From the NCBI GenBank assembly GCA_029747585.1, contig JAPEVF010000037.1, forward strand, positions 1-64,000: DNA of 64,000 bases, in the 5' to 3' direction. The stretch is from Pleurotus djamor (lineage: Eukaryota; Basidiomycota; Agaricomycetes; Agaricales; Pleurotaceae). Below the pieces are notes generated by a model, which saw only the letters and a list, made by a program, of their open reading frames with translations, had not been told where the DNA came from and made no database searches. Of the stretch, positions 1 to 10,593 are shown in pieces (the first letter of the stretch is position 1; every line of letters starts with the position of its first letter). The translations under genes were made by a program, and so were the position numbers.

Positions 1-1479
1 AACGGGACTCGCCACTACACCAATCCGACTATCTGGATCGGTGTCGTACCAAACACACTCTCGGGCGCCGTCGCCCACGAATCCGCCAAGGACATTCTCG
101 CACTCCTCGAGTCCCTTCACATTCAAAACATTGACGTTGCCTACCGCGAGTCAGTCTACATGCAGATGTCTTCTCCTGGCCCAGTTCTTTTCCCCCCTGC
201 GGAGTTCCGTTCCCCGCTTGAAGATATCATCGATAATGTCTCCGTTGCCCTCAGTATTCCCATCGCCAGTCTCAATACCACCATTGAGGGTACTCTAGGC
301 CCCTATTTCCATGTCGGTGACAAGCTCTACGCTATTACCGTCCGTCACAACGTCTTCGCGGCCAATGGCGACAATGAGGAATATCGCTACCATGGTACGC
401 TCTGGATTTGTGATTTTGAGAACACAAATACTGATTCCGTTTCTCGGATACCTAGATTCTGTCCCCAAGAGGGAGGTCATGGTCATGAGCGACCCCGCGT
501 TCAGAAGCTACCTGGCCTCTATCCAGGTCCATATCAGCACGCTCATTGGAGAAGTCACAAATCTCGAGAGATCAATCACAACGCACCAGAGCCGCATGCT
601 AAATGGGATCAATGCCGCCACGTCAAAGAAGATGTTGGTTTTGTACGAAACCGAGCTGCTCAAGGCACAGGGAAAGCTCAAGGCTTTAAAGAAGTTCTTC
701 GTCGAGATCAAGAAAAACTGGAGTGAGCCCAGTGATCGGATTATTGGCTTCGTCCGCTGGGCACCCTCCATAGACGGCAATGTCCCTCCCCATGGGTATA
801 CGCGGGATATATGTGTTATAGAGCTCTACAAGGAGAAGTTCAAATATTTGAAAGGGAACGTCTTGAGCATGGGTGCGTGGCTTGTCACTCTTTTTCGCTC
901 GGCTGTCCTCCCTCACACTCATATGTACCCGCCCTCTTTTGTGTAGGTCCCGAGCTGTCCATGTTGCAGCTCAATTTGCTGATGAACGGGTGGAACGACA
1001 AACTGTCCGGATGGAAATACCCCTATGACGGTCTCCTTCCTTTCCAAGGCATAATGACCGCAGACCAACTCAGCAACACTGAGAGCCGGGACCTCCAAGA
1101 CCATCTCGTCCGCCGTGTCATCAAGCGTGGCTTCGCCACCGACACTACCATCGGAACCCTCACAGGGTTCAAGTCGTTCGTCAGGCGGTACTTTCCTGTT
1201 GGCAATGTAACCCAAGAGTCACTCGAGGTTCCCATCCTCTCACACGAACGGGAATCGGACTCCTTCTGCGCACGGGGTGATTCGGGGTCGATCATTGTCA
1301 CTACCAAGGGCGAGTTTGTGGCCCTGCTCACAGGCAGTACCAACAGTTCAACATCCGATTCACCTGATATCACCTACGTAACTCTTTTCGAGTGGGTTTG
1401 GGAGCTTGTCGAAGCCGAGTTCCCTGGCGCCGACCTGCATTTTGACAATCTCGAAGAGTTCCTTGCCGATGTGGCATAG
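1..1479 (+). CDS. Trypsin-like serine peptidase-related protein, 5' partial
   Basis: The reading frame is open from the first base, so the start lies outside the window. Exons are about 1-394, 456-872 and 947-1479, joined by GT-AG introns of 61 and 74 nt; both joins keep frame and give 447 residues here. The protein has an ITVRHNVF stretch resembling the histidine region of S1/S64-type peptidases, and a RGDSGS motif near 1276 resembling the catalytic serine loop. A helical charged segment of about 100 residues lies between them. I do not recognise a characterised homologue. Proteins of this shape are common as uncharacterised agaricomycete families. Peptidase activity is inferred from two motifs only, and no catalytic Asp was assigned. 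The gene is tail-to-tail with the P-loop NTPase gene. Confidence 0.6.
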
Positions 1480-1905
1480 GTCGGTCTCTTCTCTGTTTTG
1501 ACGACTTTCATGGTACCTGAAAACGTCTTCTCAGGGAACGGTCGACAGTTTCATCCCTGTTCAGCCTATTCACTCTTCGTCCGATGCACACGGGATTTCT
1601 GTCCCAGTTGTACAAGAACACTCTATTTTATCACGCCCTGCGCTTTAGTGTTTAGCTACTCCCTACAGCTCTATGTAATCAGATATTCGAACGCGACAGC
1701 ATAATGATGAAGTGCAAAATCAGCATATGAAATGCGACGCGCCTGAACGACCACACCATCGCCGTCGGCCGAGTTCTTAGCCAGTGGTTTAGAGGAACCC
1801 GCAATAGAGTCAATGCTTGCTGTAGTGTAGCGACGCTTGATTCGCCCCAGAGAACTCGGCTTAATGAGCAAGAGCGACTTGGAAAACGAGCAGTTTGTTG
1901 GATAT
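1480..1905. other. Intergenic, convergent 3' ends
   Basis: This stretch separates the ends of two convergent genes. I see no conserved coding frame in it. An open frame on the minus strand (1671-1955) has no recognisable features and is more likely 3' UTR. Confidence 0.5.
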
Positions 1906-3080
1906 TTAAGTCTCGCGACTTTGATCTTCAAGCGTATCGAGTTTCTTGATAACAAGGTCCGAGACGAATGGATTCATGATGCGCAAGAGTTCCGAGTGCC
2001 TTTCCTCCGCTGGGGTAGTCAGGAAAATCTGTTGTGCTAGCCTCAAGTCGGCAGCAGAGGCGTTGTGATCCGAGTTCTTCAAGATTCGCTCGACAGTACC
2101 GAGTGATGTGTTCACGATCTTGTCGACGGAATCTGTCAGAAGCTTGAGTTCTTGGTTATAACGTTGCGGTGTCGTGACTCTGCGGACAAGCCTCAAGGAA
2201 GGTCCGAATGTGTTGTAGGTGGAAGCCGCGATCTCACGGGGGATGCCCCAGAGACGAGCACTGGCGGAGACAGAGGCGATTAGATTGTATGTACAAGCGG
2301 CTACGGATAAAGGCATACCATTCCATGGCTTCGTCGAGCTCAGGCGGAGACATTGTCCACACGGCTACAAATTTCTCGCTCTTCCTGCTCCAATCAAGAC
2401 CCATCGGACGGTGCGATGCAGCCTCGACAAGAAAAACATGGCTAACACATTCGAACCATGGCTCGCAGACGCTAAAATTGGAGTCGAAGAGCCAAATTGC
2501 ATCGGCCGCGAACGGTTCCACATCGAGGTACTGCAATTTCGACAGCTGATAGACACCTTCCGCGCAGACATACTTGACGGCTTCTTGGGAGACCTGAAAG
2601 AAAAAGGGAATTTTCTGCTCCATGAGTACGACGGCCATGTATAGTAGGAACGTCGATTTCCCTGGTCGATTCTCTGAGCGGATATAAGCAGAAAAGGAAT
2701 CTTTTCAAAGTACCGATTCCGGGAGACCCAGTTATAATGAAACCGTCAAAGTTCTTTGGACCGTTCAAAGCCGTAACGTGGTCGTCGGAAAGAGTGAAAG
2801 GAGCCTCCCTTTCGTCAGTCGCATCATCGAGATCATTGAAGGTTGGCGGGGGACCGAAAACGTGTTCCACGTCGAGTCGGCTGCCTGCTAGATCACTGAG
2901 AGCGGCATTGTACTCTTGTCTAACGAGAATCTTGGCCTCCTTTCTTCCAATGAACGCTGTATCAACTGCGATGACTGGGTAACCGCTGTCGAAGGAAATA
3001 TTGAGCGATTTGCCCCAGTGAGAAGGGGTAGGCCTGTGTAGCGTCGTAATCTGTTGGATGCGTTGTAAGAGTTCGGACAT
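1906..3080 (-). CDS. Crinkler/RHS-like P-loop NTPase (agaricomycete family)
   Basis: Exons 2714-3080, 2319-2661 and 1906-2260 (introns of 52 and 58 nt) give 354 residues starting MSELLQRIQQ. The first splice completes a Walker A motif, GSPGIGKST, near residue 120; without splicing the lysine is lost. About 50 residues later AIWLFDSN resembles a Walker B-like strand, followed by HVFLVEAASHRP. This layout matches the large agaricomycete families of P-loop ATPases related to Crinkler effectors and trypanosome RHS proteins; the assignment is from remembered family pattern. The C-terminal part is helical and of unknown function, and no nuclease domain was seen. Its start lies only 40 bp from the stop of the VAP gene on the same strand, which is odd. 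Confidence 0.6.
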
Positions 3081-3120
3081 GATGTTTAGCTGGCTTGAGT
3101 TACTTTGACTCGGACAGCGG

Positions 3121-4119
3121 CTATACGGGGGAAATGGATCTAAGAAATTCGCGCGCAAGCTCATCAAATTGAGGGAGAGGGACAGGAGGCTCTATGTCTG
3201 CGCTCACGAACCCAGGTCCGTGCAAAGTGTCATCATGCAAGTCATCATGATGGGGCTCAACAGGAGGCGTCGAAGCGCCCGTATCATTGAACGTTGGGGG
3301 CGTTGATTGGTGACTTATTGGCTCTGGTACCGGAAGGGGTTCGTGGTGCGGCTCGTGGACATCGGGAGGTGGGGCGTCCGCCGCAAAATCANGGTATNGG
3401 GTGGATGGGGGGCGTGGCCGTTTGGCTGTGCGACAGTCTTGAACACAGTCGAAGCGTTGGGGACTTCTTGATGACCAGCAAATACATTTTCGTCTTCCTC
3501 TTCGATATGACCATCCTGTGGCAGGTAAACGACGCGTAGCTTTTGTTGGTGAACTTTGGTTTCTTCATTGCTGTCGGTAGCATTCCACTGAAAGATTCGA
3601 GGGTTAATCTCGAAAACAGGAAGATAAACCGAAAAGACGCACGATGTCCTGCAATTGGAGATGTTCCTTTTCGGGGGTGATCTGGGTGCTCTGAATCAAA
3701 AACTTGTCCTTGCATTTGACCGACAGCGGAGGCTCCTCCTTCATGGCCTGAAGCATGACTGCGAGAATGATGAGCTCTAGCCGTCGCTGCGCATTCGCCT
3801 TTGACCGGCTCACCTGAGACCTCTGACGTCTCACCAGGCTCCACTCGACCAGAGTTCGGTCGGACGCAGTAATGCTGCACATCGGGTGTCAGTCCGCCAA
3901 CATCTTGATATCGAGAGAAGACGTACCTTTGGGGCAGTCGTTTTGACTTTGAATGCTACCGGGTATGCGTTGTGGTTGGTAATGCGTAGAGATTGTTTGA
4001 CGACATTATCAAAAGGTCCTGGACACCGGGGAGGTCAGCGAGCAGGGCCAGCATCTAGCTCAGAATGAGGGCATACGTCTGAAACCGAGAGAACTGCTGG
4101 GACTGAGGGAAACGGACAT
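3121..4119 (-). CDS. scs2: VAP/Scs2-family MSP-domain protein
   Basis: Five exons (4077-4119, 3927-4018, 3814-3874, 3643-3758, 3121-3587) give about 258 residues. The MSP domain fills residues 1-125, with hallmark strings FKVKTTAPK, YCVRPNSGR, VMLQAMKEEPP and CKDKFLIQST, then KLRVVYLP. VAP proteins tether the ER to other membranes and bind FFAT motifs. The tail is acidic and proline-rich (residues about 150-258), but I find no coiled coil or C-terminal membrane anchor, which VAPs normally have. Two N bases at 3392 and 3398 must be dropped to keep the frame from the conserved part into the tail. The annotated stop could be bypassed by an additional intron (see findings). Confidence 0.85.
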
Positions 4120-4508
4120 TTGGGCAGAGGTTCGAGGATGAGAAGGGAGAGAGGCGTGGAACTGCCCTAAAGACTGGGCTAAGGTGCAACGTGGGAATCT
4201 TAGTCAGGTCAGAGATCAAAAGTAACCCAAACTCAAGCAGCTCGCCCATCACGCAGCAGACGCACGACAGCATTATTTTGGAAACAAACTCGTGTTCAGA
4301 GCGTGGGTGTATACATCGTTATAACTATTAGATGCGCTAAGTAAATTTGTTTACGGATAACGGATATGCAAGACTCCTAGCATGAATGAAGCAATAAATG
4401 TAAATAAAACGTCCATCATATAGACAAGCCCGTCGTGATCATAATATCTATCAGGCAAAAAAGAGGAGCAAGAAAGCGAAAAGGAGAAGGGGGTGAGGGA
4501 AACCCTCT
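4120..4508. promoter_or_regulatory. Intergenic: VAP promoter and ABC copy 1 3' region
   Basis: This stretch lies between the start of the VAP gene and the stop of the first ABC transporter, both on the minus strand. It should carry the VAP promoter and the ABC 3' UTR. No specific element was recognised. Confidence 0.4.
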
Positions 4509-7500
4509 CTAACGTTTGCTGAGTGCTTGGAGTTGGACATATTCGTAGTAATCTCCCTTCTTGTTGAGGAGCTGATCGTGCGTGCCATATTCGCTGACGC
4601 GGCCCTCTTTAATGAAGTATCTGTTACAAAAACACGAGTTGTCAATAACCAGAACACACGGTGACCGACGTGAGAGGAACAACGTACATGCAGTCAGCGT
4701 TTTGGATGGTGGAAAGGCGATGCGCAATAGCAATCGTCGTTCGGCCCTTGGCAGCTTGATCGAGAGCGGCTTGCACGACTTTCTCCGANTTGGAATCAAG
4801 CGCCGACGTGGCCTCATCGAGGAGCAGCACCTTGGGGTTCCTCAGCAGAGCACGAGCGATNGCGATACGCTCTGAAACACAAGATGAGCAACGGAAGCGA
4901 CGAGAGGACATGAGAAACANGCAGAACACTCACGCTTCTGGCCACCAGATAGTTGTGAACCCTTGCCACCAACTTGCGTGTCGAAGCCGCTACACANGGT
5001 ATAGATCAGTATGATGTNTACAGCAATCGGATCANCGAACGTACTCGGGGAGTGACTGNATGAAGTCGAGAATGTTGGCGTTACGGCATGCTTCTTCAAG
5101 CTCGGCTTGNGAGATCTCNGAATGGGGTTTGATGGCACCGAGTANGATGTTGAAGCGAACGGTNCCAGCGTACAGCGTAGGTTCCTGNGACACNAGGGCA
5201 ACCTGCTCACGGTACTCCTTGATGTTGAGGTCGCTNATGTTGACACCGTCGAGGTANACTTTGCCGGCCAAGGGGTCNTAGAAGCGTTCAACAAGCTGGA
5301 TACTAAACAAGGAATTGAGCGAGGAGTGCAAANGACTTTGGACAGATACATACGTAGTACTCTTTCCGCATCCACTNGCACCGACNAGAGCNATGTACGT
5401 GCCGGGCTCGACAGTGAGNGAAAGACCACGNAGAACACGAACACCAGGTCGCGTAGGGTAGCGGAAATGAACATCCTCGAAACGGATTTGACCNTGNGAC
5501 TTCTCTCTGTCAACCGACTGACCATCAGGNGATTGGGCATCAATTTCAGGAATAGAGTCGAGGAGCTTGATGATATCCGAGGCAGCACCCTTAGCGGAAG
5601 ACACATCGGGCACGAACTGGAAGACGTTTCCTGCTTGCATGGCACCAAAAGTAGTACTCTGAAAAGATGAAACAGATCAATACGACTTATCGCCGGAGTT
5701 TCACTTCATTAAAAACATACCATGAGGCAGATGAAGAACTGGAAGGTAGAGTACTCCTGGGTGGAGACAAGGCGTGAACCATACCAGAAGACCAGGGCAA
5801 TGACCCAGAAGACCGCGGATTGAGACAAGGCGTAGAGGGCATTGCTCCAGATGGCGGTCTTGTTGGATCGACGAAGAGGCTCTTCAAGCGACTGGCTGTA
5901 GATGTTGAGGCAGTCGTTCTCCCGAGTCAGGGATGCGACGGTACGGATGGAACCAGCAGCCTCGCAGGCAAGTTGAGCCGAGCTTTCGTGGGCGCGCTTG
6001 TTTTGCTGATCTTTCAAGACAACNACACGCTNNGAGCANANNTCNANGAGTAAGCCCATAGCAAANTGACTATNCNATATTATACNNGGNGATNNGCTCA
6101 CCAATCTGATATAACCCGAGGAGATGAGGAGAGGAGTGCAAGCTAACGCGGAAAGGTCAGGCGATCGAGATGAAAAGGAAAGGCTGATAAAGTACTAACC
6201 GATGCCGACCAAGGCGAGCTTCCATCCAAAAGCAAGACCGATGATGAACCCACCAACGAGGGTAGCGATCGCCTGAACAATACTGTGCAATGCATGGATT
6301 AGGACTTAAACCATCATGACATGAAATGACAACTTACGCTCCAAGAGTCACACCCGCAAGACCGTTGACCTTCTGAGGGTTGTCACTGAGGTTCGAGGTC
6401 AGGCTACCGGTCTACGGAGAGAATGAAATTTAAAACATGGATGCGGAAGCCAAAAGGATTAACTCACGCTATGCTCTTCCTTGTCAAAGAATTCGACTAA
6501 CGGGGAGAACAATGAGGGACCATCTCAAAGAAATAGAAACGTATGCGACTTACTGTCTTGTCTGAGGATAGCCTTGAAACTGAGCTGTCTCAGCTTGGCG
6601 GTGAGGATGGCAGCAGCCGAAGGGAACATGTAGTTCTGAACAGCGATGGCGACGGTGGAGATGATAGCGATGACGAAGAACCTACATCATGAGTGAGACA
6701 ACGAGGCTCACATGAAGTAAAAGTATGCGACATACCAAAGAGCGTTNCGATCACCCTGGAATCTACGAACGGCGGGATCGATTTCCGAGAAACCTTCAAT
6801 ACCGCTGGCTAGGAGAACATGAGAATATGAACGTTACAAACGCGCGATGAGGACACATACCATAGACAATACCGAACACAGGCCACACCATACCGGTCAC
6901 TAAGGAACAAAGGATCAGTTACGAAGATAAAAGAACCTGGAGAAGAGAACTTACTGATGGCCGCGATGATACCCAAACCGTACCGTCTCCAACCCTCACG
7001 GTTGAGCATAGCCATGCGATAGAAAAGATAGGCAAGACCGAGATCCTCATCATCACCCTTCTTCGGCTCGTTCTCCCTGCGCTTCTGTTCCAAAATCTCA
7101 CTAGCCAGAGAATGACCCGTGTTCTTGCGACCAAGAGGAATCTCCTCACGAGCAGCCTTCTCCATATCTTCAGGCTCGGAATCACCCGCGGTCTCACTGT
7201 CCATATCATGTTCTTCGGCGTGATCACGGAGCTTCTGAGCTTGAACGAGCTTCGCATAGGCACCATCAGCGCGGATCAGTTCTTCATGAGTACCCTTCTC
7301 GAGAACAAGACCGTTGCCCATGACGTAGATGATGTCGGCGTTCTTGATGGTAGACAAGCGATGAGCAATAGTAATAGTCGTGCGACCTAAACCGAGTTAG
7401 GAACGAAAACTCAAGAAGATGGAATTGAAAAGACATACCGGCAGAAGCCTTGTCGAGCGCATCTTGGACGATACCTTCGGACTGGGTATCCAAAGCACTA

Positions 7501-9705
7501 GTGGCTTCATCGAGGAGGAGGATGCGAGGGTCGGAAACGATAGCACGAGCGATGGCGATACGTTGCTTTTGTCCACCAGAAAGGAGGAAACCACGTTCAC
7601 CGACGAGAGTGTCATAACCAAGAGGGAGTTTGCTGATGAAACCGTCAGCGTTGGATTTAATGCATGCTTCCTTGACGAGCTTGAACTTCTCCTCCTCTGA
7701 GGCGTTCTCATACGGCGTATTGATCAGGCCGTGGGCAACGTTACCCTTGATGGTAGTGGCGAAGAGAGTAGGTTCCTGGGACACCAATCCGATTTGAGAT
7801 CGCAGCCATTGGAGATTGAGAGTCTTGATGTCAACACCGTCGAGTTTGACAACACCGGACAAAGGATCGTAGAAACGCTCGACGAGGGAGATGACTGTCG
7901 ACTTGCCGGATCCAGAAGCTCCGACGAGGGCAGCGGTCTTGCCTGCGCGGAAACTGATGGAAAGATCCTTGACGATGGGAACGGTGGGACGCGAAGGATA
8001 GTTGAAATCGACGTGTTCCAAGACGATTTCACCGTCGACATGGTCAGGCTTGAGTCCTCCAGGATCAGCGGAGTCGATATCCGGGACACGGTCGATGGTG
8101 GCGTAGAGCTTCGCAGCAGCACCACGGCCGTTAGTAATGGCTGAACACACAATGTATGTTAGTTAGATGGTGAGAGACATATAGAGCTCAGCTCACCTTG
8201 CAATTCAGGAGCGAGTAAAGCCAAAGAGAATGAACCAATTAAAATCGCCAAAAATACGTTGATTACTTGCCCGGCGTCGGCTAAGAGGGGAACGTCAGCG
8301 CAAGGTAGGGCCATACGAAAAAGCGACTTTACCATGTCCAGAGTTAATGAGTGTGGTACCAAAAGAGAATGCTACGCAAAGTATTAGCAGGTAGTGACAA
8401 GTGTTCAAGATCACGCGCTTACCGAGTGCGTAGGAGGAATAAATAACGAAGAGGAAGACGGAAATACCACAACCATTGATAATGGACGATTTGTAGTCAA
8501 CTTCTCGCGACTTTTCGATGTGACCATCGTACAAGTCTGCGAGGATCTTCTGCGAGCCGAACGCTTGGGCGGTGCGAATCGTCGAGATGACCTCCTCGGC
8601 AAGACTGCCGCCATCGGCAACGTACTTTAGAGACAATCTGGGAANGACCGTAAGATGGGAACAGTAATCAAGGCGACAAATGAACATACTGCATGTACTT
8701 GGTCATGAAGACATTCATAACAGCACCAGCGATGGCGATACAGGGGAGGATGGAGGAAAGGGCCAGAGCGAGACGCCATGAACGAATGTAGGCAAGGATG
8801 AAACCGGTGAGGAAGGACGCGATGAAGTTGACAACCAATGCAACCTTCTCCGAGATACCTTGTTGAACCAAGTCTAACGGGGACTGTCAATGAAAACCCC
8901 CACGATAACAAGGGAAAAGTTTGACTCACGGGTGTCTGTCTGGATTCGGGTAGCAACTTCACCGGCACCAGTCGAATCGAACCAGGCAATGTCCTGACGC
9001 AAGACGGCTTGGAGGTATCGTTCACGAATGCGTTTTGCGTTGACCTCTCCAGTATAAACCCAGTTGTACATATAGATATATGTGCAGACAAACATGCCAA
9101 GACCTATACGAAGAAATTTAACACCACGAGATCGANGGGGTGAGTGGAGTCATACCGATGTAAACGAGGTAGCTTGCGTTGTTCGCCGCTGATCTTCTAA
9201 ATGTGGCAGCGGCCTCATCAACATCTGCCTGAGTAGCCGAACCATCCAAGGCGCCTTGAATGGCCATAGTGAACCCAACGAAAGCCTGGACGAGATTTCC
9301 GAATAGCAAACTCATGAGGGGCTGTACGGAAGCGTATATCGTTACATTGAGGTCAGAATGGCTAGCAAATACACGTACCATAGCAGCACCTGCGGCCGCG
9401 GAGGCTACGAGACCAATGGCGTCCAAAGTGAGCTCATAGGGCGTGGAATACCTGCAGGGCCGTTGAGGGATTAATTATAGCAAGAAGCACTGAGCATACC
9501 TAAACATTTGAGTGAAGCCAACAGGAGGAACGGCCTCTTCAGTCTTGACGGCGACATTCTCATCGCTAGAGTTCTTCTCCTTCTCTGAATGATCGTGGTC
9601 TTCTGACTTTGGTGCTTTGCGACGACCGAAGAAGCCCTTCTTGGAGGCATCCTTCGCAGCAATGGTCGACTTTTCGCCCGCGGTTGAAGGGCGAGAGCTG
9701 TCCAT
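4509..9705 (-). CDS. Full-size ABC-B (MDR/Pmd1-like) transporter, copy 1
   Basis: Layout is TMD1-NBD1-TMD2-NBD2, about 1,330 residues over roughly twenty exons. The N-terminus [10 protein letters not shown] starts at 9705 and the C-terminus LQALSKR ends at 4509. TMD1 spans about 9430-8160. NBD1 (about 8150-7280) has Walker [16 protein letters not shown], signature LLSGGQKQR, Walker [12 protein letters not shown] and the H-loop AHRLSTI. The charged linker (about 7250-7030) joins TMD2 (about 7000-5710). NBD2 (about 5640-4520) has GCGKSTT, ERF(X)DPLAG, QLSGGQK and a second [11 protein letters not shown]. Both ATPase sites look intact, so this should be a plasma or vacuolar membrane exporter; substrate is not predictable. 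It is the downstream member of a tandem duplication. Many N bases lie at 4790-6090, so exact residues there are uncertain. Confidence 0.9.
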
Positions 9706-10282
9706 GGTGGTGGTGGTGGAAGTGGCGGAGGTGGAGGACTTGAACAAGCGAGAAATTCCTGCGGTGTGCCTAAGTACTTCAAAGAGGCGGAATTTCGGGG
9801 AGCTGATCGAGTAAGCATGATTACACCGGCGCGGCGTGCCATCAGGCCAGAAAAATATTTTTGCCAATCTACAACATGCCTCACCATAACAACAAAAAAC
9901 AGGGTTCGACACCCAACAATTCGATGCACATAGTGACACTGTCCATCAGTATTTTTACTCTGGAAGTAAAACGCTAGTGCAAAGCCTACTAAGAGTTTAT
10001 TCTGCTTAGTGCCAATAGATGGTCTACTGCGGCAGCGCAACCCAGAAATCGAGTCATATCCTATTCGCCACGTACACTCAAAATGTTCTAATAAGGCTAC
10101 GTTTCCATCGGAGCGCAGGGTCTTTTATTTTGCTTCCGGCGGGGAAAATTATGAAAATCGAGAATTCTTGGTTGCACCCCCATGGAACAACTANGNNNNN
10201 NNGNCAAACTACGACGAATAGTGACTCGTCAGTACCCTTGCCGCTGTGAGAGATGAATTGATATTTTTAGGAGATTCTCCAG

Positions 10283-10305
10283 AGTTGCCGGAGGCCGCGT
10301 CATCA
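10283..10305. promoter_or_regulatory. Conserved upstream block A, ABC copy 1
   Basis: A 23-bp stretch containing GCCGGAGGCCGCGTCATC is identical to 16454-16476 upstream of ABC copy 2. It lies about 580 bp from the start codon here and about 605 bp in copy 2. It includes a CGTCA half-site of the ATF/CREB type. Function is inferred only from conservation in diverged flanks. Confidence 0.45.
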
Positions 10306-10382
10306 AACGGAGAAAGACAACATGCAGACTGAAAGGTGATGATCAAGGCCGGGCCCCTTGCGTCAGTCTCAATCAACCGCAT

Positions 10383-10398
10383 ACGGTTTATCTGATAA
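10383..10398. promoter_or_regulatory. Palindromic GATA-type site, ABC copy 1
   Basis: ACGGTTTATCTGATAA is identical to 16512-16527 upstream of ABC copy 2. The core TTATCTGATAA reads as ATCTGATAA on one strand and ATCAGATAA on the other. Both fit ATCWGATAA, the published consensus for fungal iron-regulatory GATA factors (SreA/Urbs1 type). The site is about 685 bp upstream of the start codon. Binding is inferred. Confidence 0.5.
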
Positions 10399-10593
10399 TC
10401 ATAATCAGTTGATCAAACATCCACACGGGCTCTTATCATGCACCGAGCGTTTGAAACAACCATGCACGCGGCTACTTGAGGCTCTAGAATGAATNGAGAT
10501 GACGAAATAACGACGAAATAACACCTTCGGTACAATGACCATCAGGCATAAGGAAAAGCGAAAAAGGAGTGGTGGCTTTCATGAATTCTTTCT

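Larger units (their letters stand above)
9706..10593. promoter_or_regulatory. Promoter region of ABC copy 1
   Basis: This 888-bp spacer between the tandem ABC genes holds the copy 1 promoter and the copy 2 3' UTR. Three segments are conserved with the upstream region of copy 2: a leader segment at 9771-9796, a 23-bp block at 10283-10305 and a 16-bp block at 10383-10398. The sequence between them has diverged. Ambiguous bases occur at about 10194-10203. Confidence 0.6.

Noticed and set aside
1671..1955. 94-codon open frame overlapping the end of the NTPase gene
   Set aside because: No motif and no good splice link to the NTPase frame; likely 3' UTR.
9900..9925. GGGTTCGACACCC, resembling a tRNA B box
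   Set aside because: No matching A box, acceptor stem or anticodon arm could be folded around it.
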